Origin: Geminicoccaceae bacterium
Lineage (GTDB): Bacteria > Pseudomonadota > Alphaproteobacteria > Geminicoccales > Geminicoccaceae
Length of the DNA: 64,000 nucleotides
Reading direction: 5' to 3'
Assembly: GCA_020638495.1 (NCBI GenBank)
Contig: JACKIN010000001.1
Coordinates: forward strand, 1-64,000
Shown: piece by piece, positions 60,603 through 64,000 of the stretch
How the letters are laid out: every line of letters starts with the position of its first letter
Numbering within the stretch: the stretch's first letter is position 1
Notes under the pieces: model-generated
Database searches by the model: none
Seen by the model: the letters and a program-made list of their open reading frames with translations, nothing else
What the model was told of the DNA's origin: nothing
Program-made: the position numbers and the translations under genes

Positions 60603-62666
60603 ATGACCCAGCAAGCCGAGGGCGGCAGCCGCCGCTACCGCGTCGCCATCGACACGGGCGGCACGTTCACCGACGCCTATTTCTTCGACGAGGCGACGGG
60701 TGCGATCTCCGTGACCAAGGTGCCGTCCAGGCCGGACCAGCCGGACGCCGCGGTCATGGCGAGCATCGAGGCGGCGGGGATCACGCCGGCCGAGATCGCG
60801 CTCCTGACCCACGGCACGACGGTTGCGACCAACGCGCTGATCACCCGCAAGCTGCCCAAGGCCGCCATCGTCGCCACCCGCGGCTTTCGCGACATCGTCG
60901 AGATCAGGGACGGCACCAAGCCCGATCTCTGGGACGCCTATGTCGACGTGGCCCCGCCCTATATCCGCCGCCGCGACCGCTTCGAGGTGACCGAGCGCGT
61001 CGACTACAAGGGCAAGGTGGTGAAGCCCCTGGACGAGGCCGAGGTCCGTGATCTCGCCCGGCTCCTGAAGAAGCGCGGCTACCGGGCGGTCGCCGTCTGC
61101 TTCATGAACTCCTATGCCAACCCCGAGCCCGAGCAGCGCTGCAAGGCGATCCTGGAGGAGGCGCTCGGCCCGGACGTCTTCGTCTGCGCCTCGGCCGAGG
61201 TGGTGCCCGAGATGTTCGAGCATCCCCGCCACTCGACGGCGATGATCAACGCTGTCACCGGCCCGGTCGTCGGCCGCTACATCGAGGCCCTCGACAGGTC
61301 GCTGAAGAGTGCGGGCTATGCCGGCGACCTGCTCATCCTGCATTCGGGTGGTGGCGTGCTGACCGCCGCCGGCGCCAGCCGGTTCGCCGCCCGGCTCGCC
61401 AGCTCGGGCATCGTCGCCGGGGCCATCGCCGGCGCGCATATCGCGAAGCAATGCGGTTTCGAGAACGCCATCAGCCTGGACATGGGCGGCACCAGCACGG
61501 ACATCTCGCTCTGCTACAAGGGGGTGCTGCCGACCACCCAGCGCTGGCACGTCGAGTACGGCTATCCGATCATGTTCCCCTCGATCGAGGTGATCACCAT
61601 CGGCGCCGGCGGCGGCTCCATCGCCTGGATCGACCCGGGCGGCTCGCTCCGCAACGGCCCGCAGAGCGCCGGCGCCGATCCGGGGCCGGCCTGCTACGGC
61701 ACCGGCGGCACGGAGCCCACCAACACCGACGCCAACGTGCTGCTCGGCCGGCTCGGCACGAGCCTGCTCGACGGCAAGGTGGCGCTCGATGGGGAGGCCG
61801 CGAAGGCGGCCGTGACCGGCACCGTCGGCGACCGGCTCGGCATCGACCAGACCGAGGCGGCCGATGCGGTGGTGCGCGTCGCCAACGCCAACATGGCGAA
61901 CGCGGTGAAGCTCATCTCGGTCGGCCGAGGCTTCGACCCGCGCGATTTCGCGCTGGTCGTCTTCGGCGGGGCGGGACCGCTGCATGGTGCCGATCTCGCC
62001 CGCGACCTCGACATCCCGGTCGTCATCTTCCCGCGATTTCCGGGCATCGCCTCGGCCATGGGCTGTCTCCTGGTCGATATCCGCCACGACTTCGCGACCA
62101 TGTTCCTCAAGGGTGCCAGCAGCGAGACGCTGGACGAGGTCGAGGCGGAGTTCCACAAGCTCGAGGCCGAGGCCAAGGACCGGCTGCGCGAGGAGGGCGT
62201 GGCGCCGGGCGACATGCACCTGCAGCGCGCCTTCGAGATGCGCTATGTCGGCCAGTGGCGGCAGCTCACGATCGACGTCGAGTCGGCGAAGCTCAGGAGC
62301 CTCGACGACGTGCTCGACCGCTTCCACCAGGAGCATGCCCGCGCCTACTCCTTCGAGGACCGGGGCCGCACCGTCGAGATCTACTCGCTGCGGGTCGTCG
62401 CCCGGGGCGTCGTGCCGAAGCCGAGGCCGGCGCCGGCGAGCCAGGCCGGCGGCAGCGTGCCCGAGGCGGCGGCCCGCCGGCCCGTGCATTTCGGCAAGGA
62501 GCACGGCTTCGTCGAGACCCCGGTCCTGCGCCGCGACGTGCTCGAGGCCGGCATGGTGCTCGAGGGGCCGATGGTCATCGAGCAGCTCGATTCGACCGTG
62601 GTCCTGCCGCCCGGCACCAGGAGCGAGGTGACCCCGGATCTCCACATCGTCATGCGTTTCACCTGA
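60603..62666 (+). CDS. hyuA: Hydantoinase/oxoprolinase family, subunit A (HyuA)
   Basis: The 687-residue protein has an ASKHA-type ATP-binding N-terminus (VAIDTGGTFTDAYFFDE, about residues 14-30). Further conserved stretches are LTHGTTVATNALI, MINAVTGPVVGRY and LDMGGTSTDISLCY (about 296-309), then GAGGGSIAWIDPGG and GADPGPACYG. This is the A subunit of N-methylhydantoinase, acetone carboxylase and oxoprolinase relatives, which phosphorylates the substrate for cleavage or carboxylation together with subunit B. It lies 27 bases after pxpA and 13 bases before hyuB. The TKPDLWDAY segment resembles ATP-dependent hydantoinase and lactamase members, but the substrate is not fixed. Confidence 0.91.
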   Translation: MTQQAEGGSRRYRVAIDTGGTFTDAYFFDEATGAISVTKVPSRPDQPDAAVMASIEAAGITPAEIALLTHGTTVATNALITRKLPKAAIVATRGFRDIVEIRDGTKPDLWDAYVDVAPPYIRRRDRFEVTERVDYKGKVVKPLDEAEVRDLARLLKKRGYRAVAVCFMNSYANPEPEQRCKAILEEALGPDVFVCASAEVVPEMFEHPRHSTAMINAVTGPVVGRYIEALDRSLKSAGYAGDLLILHSGGGVLTAAGASRFAARLASSGIVAGAIAGAHIAKQCGFENAISLDMGGTSTDISLCYKGVLPTTQRWHVEYGYPIMFPSIEVITIGAGGGSIAWIDPGGSLRNGPQSAGADPGPACYGTGGTEPTNTDANVLLGRLGTSLLDGKVALDGEAAKAAVTGTVGDRLGIDQTEAADAVVRVANANMANAVKLISVGRGFDPRDFALVVFGGAGPLHGADLARDLDIPVVIFPRFPGIASAMGCLLVDIRHDFATMFLKGASSETLDEVEAEFHKLEAEAKDRLREEGVAPGDMHLQRAFEMRYVGQWRQLTIDVESAKLRSLDDVLDRFHQEHARAYSFEDRGRTVEIYSLRVVARGVVPKPRPAPASQAGGSVPEAAARRPVHFGKEHGFVETPVLRRDVLEAGMVLEGPMVIEQLDSTVVLPPGTRSEVTPDLHIVMRFT

Positions 62667-62679
62667 GGAGCAGAACTCG

Positions 62680-64000
62680 ATGGCACTCGACCGCGTCACC
62701 TTCGAGGTTCTGAAGAACGCCTACGGCAACCTCGTCGACCAGATGTCGGAGCAGCTGCTCCGCACCTGCTACTCCTTCGTCATCTACTGCCGCGACTTCT
62801 CCAACTGCCTGTGCGACGCCGAGGGCAACACGGTGATGCAGGGCTCGGGCGACATCGCCGTGCATGTCGGCACGCTGCATTTCACCTGCAAATCGGTGAT
62901 CGACCGGTTCAAGGGCGACATCCACCCGGGCGACGTCTTCATCTCCAACGACCCCTACACGGGCGGCACGCATTTCTGCGATGTGCGCATCGTCCGCCCG
63001 GTCTTCGTCGAGGGCGAGCTCATCGCCTTCACCCAGTCGAATGGCCATTGGGCCGATATCGGCGGTTCGACGCCGGGCTCGTTCGACATCAATGCCCGCA
63101 CCCATTTCGGCGAGGGGCTCAGGATCACGCCGACCCGGGTCTGGACCAAAGGCCAGCTCCTCGAGGACGTGGTCGAGATGATCGTCGGCAACACCCGCGC
63201 CAGCGCCGACGCCATGGGCGACTTCCTGGCACAGTGCGAGGCCACCAGGCTCGGCGAGCAGCGGCTGCTGGAGCTGGTCGAGAAGTACGGCAAGGATACG
63301 GTGCTCGAGGCGTTCCGCGAGAGCCAGGACTATGTCGAGCGGTTCGCGCGGGACAAGGTGGCGGGCCTGCCGGACGGCACCTGGACGACCACCGACTTCA
63401 TCGATCAGGACCCGACCAAGCCCGAGGGCCTGATCCCGATCCAGGTGAAGATGACCATCGAGGGGAGCCAGGTCAGCTACGATTTCGCGGGCTCGCACGA
63501 CGCCATTGACTGCTTCCTGAACGGCAGCGCCAGCTCGGCCTTCTCCGCCGTGGTCGCGGGCACCAAGACCTTCTTCCCCGAGGTGCCGCTGAACTCGGGC
63601 TTCTACCGCTTCATCGACGCCGACCTGCCCCTGGGCTCGGTCGTCAACGCGCCCTATCCCTATGCCGTCACAGGGTTCTGCTCCGGGGCCTACGAGAAGA
63701 TCATGAACGCGATCTTCGAGCTCTGGTCCAGGGTCATGCCGGAGCGGGCGCTCGCCTGCTCGTTCAACCTCGAATACCTCTTGATCGGCGGGCTCGACGA
63801 CCGGCCCGAGCGGCGCGGCAATTTCTTCATGTGGTACGACTGGATGGCCGGTGGCTGGGGGGCGAGGAACGGCAAGGACGGCTCGGGTGCCACCTCCTCG
63901 ATTTTCGGCGTCGGCCTCGCCCAGCAGTCGGTCGAGGCCCAGGAGCGGCTGACCCCCATCCTCATGGACCGCTACGAGATCGCCGCCGATTCCGCCGGGC
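62680..64000 (+). CDS. hyuB: Hydantoinase/oxoprolinase family, subunit B (HyuB), partial at window end
   Basis: At least 440 residues are encoded and the frame is still open at base 64000, so the C-terminus is outside the window. The N-terminus ALDRVTFEVLKNAYGNLVDQ and the stretches VHVGTLHFTCKSVI, DVFISNDPYTGGTH, THFGEGLRITPTRVW and LNSGFYRFIDADLPLGS are typical of HyuB. GAGGAG precedes ATG 62680. It should form a complex with HyuA, encoded 13 bases upstream, and complete the ATP-dependent amide-bond-cleaving or carboxylating enzyme. Confidence 0.92.
   Translation, partial: MALDRVTFEVLKNAYGNLVDQMSEQLLRTCYSFVIYCRDFSNCLCDAEGNTVMQGSGDIAVHVGTLHFTCKSVIDRFKGDIHPGDVFISNDPYTGGTHFCDVRIVRPVFVEGELIAFTQSNGHWADIGGSTPGSFDINARTHFGEGLRITPTRVWTKGQLLEDVVEMIVGNTRASADAMGDFLAQCEATRLGEQRLLELVEKYGKDTVLEAFRESQDYVERFARDKVAGLPDGTWTTTDFIDQDPTKPEGLIPIQVKMTIEGSQVSYDFAGSHDAIDCFLNGSASSAFSAVVAGTKTFFPEVPLNSGFYRFIDADLPLGSVVNAPYPYAVTGFCSGAYEKIMNAIFELWSRVMPERALACSFNLEYLLIGGLDDRPERRGNFFMWYDWMAGGWGARNGKDGSGATSSIFGVGLAQQSVEAQERLTPILMDRYEIAADSAG

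Noticed and set aside
59511..62699. Very long open frame (over 1000 codons) antisense to pxpA, hyuA and the last permease gene
   Set aside because: It is a shadow produced by the strong third-position GC bias of the plus-strand genes; the translation is Asp/Arg/Gly/Leu-rich without family motifs.

Overview
The window is GC-rich and densely packed, with many 4-base start/stop overlaps. It carries many binding-protein-dependent ABC transporters, a Ku/LigD repair pair and a caa3-type oxidase. This suits a free-living alphaproteobacterium with a large, uptake-oriented genome, possibly of the Rhodospirillales/Geminicoccales type. That placement is inferred from style and gene content only; there is no rRNA or other phylogenetic marker here.

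Bases 1-4500 look like the eroded remains of an integrative element. They hold a frameshifted IS3-type transposase scrap, a striking palindrome built from six copies of one octamer, and an element-style operon on the minus strand (unknown protein, AlpA-type regulator, Toprim primase, DUF3987 protein). The C-terminal half of a tyrosine integrase lacks its N-terminus and sits directly against the ligD stop codon. Bases 4505-7839 hold ligD and ku (bacterial non-homologous end joining). Bases 7905-13523 hold a caa3-type cytochrome oxidase operon: CuA/cytochrome c subunit II, fused subunit I+III, a small membrane protein, a CtaG-type assembly factor and a three-haem cytochrome c. The subunit I has glutamine where the K-channel lysine is expected.

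Bases 13782-24264 hold a small DUF3008 protein, a DedA protein and then a probable branched sugar-acid catabolic locus of the D-apionate type: RpiB-like isomerase, RuBisCO-like protein, DUF1537 kinase and an M24 hydrolase. A ribose-type ABC transporter sits beside them, with its ATPase split into two half-size genes. A 510-base intergenic region inside this locus contains two unusual repeat structures. Bases 24269-27923 hold a TetR-controlled drug-efflux type ABC operon with a palindromic operator.

Bases 28045-42762 are sugar/polyol uptake and oxidation: one complete ABC transporter with an SDR dehydrogenase, a second complete one with an SDR and a Gfo/Idh/MocA oxidoreductase, and a third without its own ATPase. 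Bases 42966-48577 encode a complete dipeptide-type transporter, followed by SelO and an EamA exporter. Bases 51137-64000 look like a cyclic-amide or related catabolic locus: PxpB- and PxpC-like subunits, a zinc alcohol dehydrogenase, a divergent GntR regulator with a likely operator, a TorT/ribose-type ABC transporter, PxpA, and hydantoinase A and B subunits. The last gene runs off the window.
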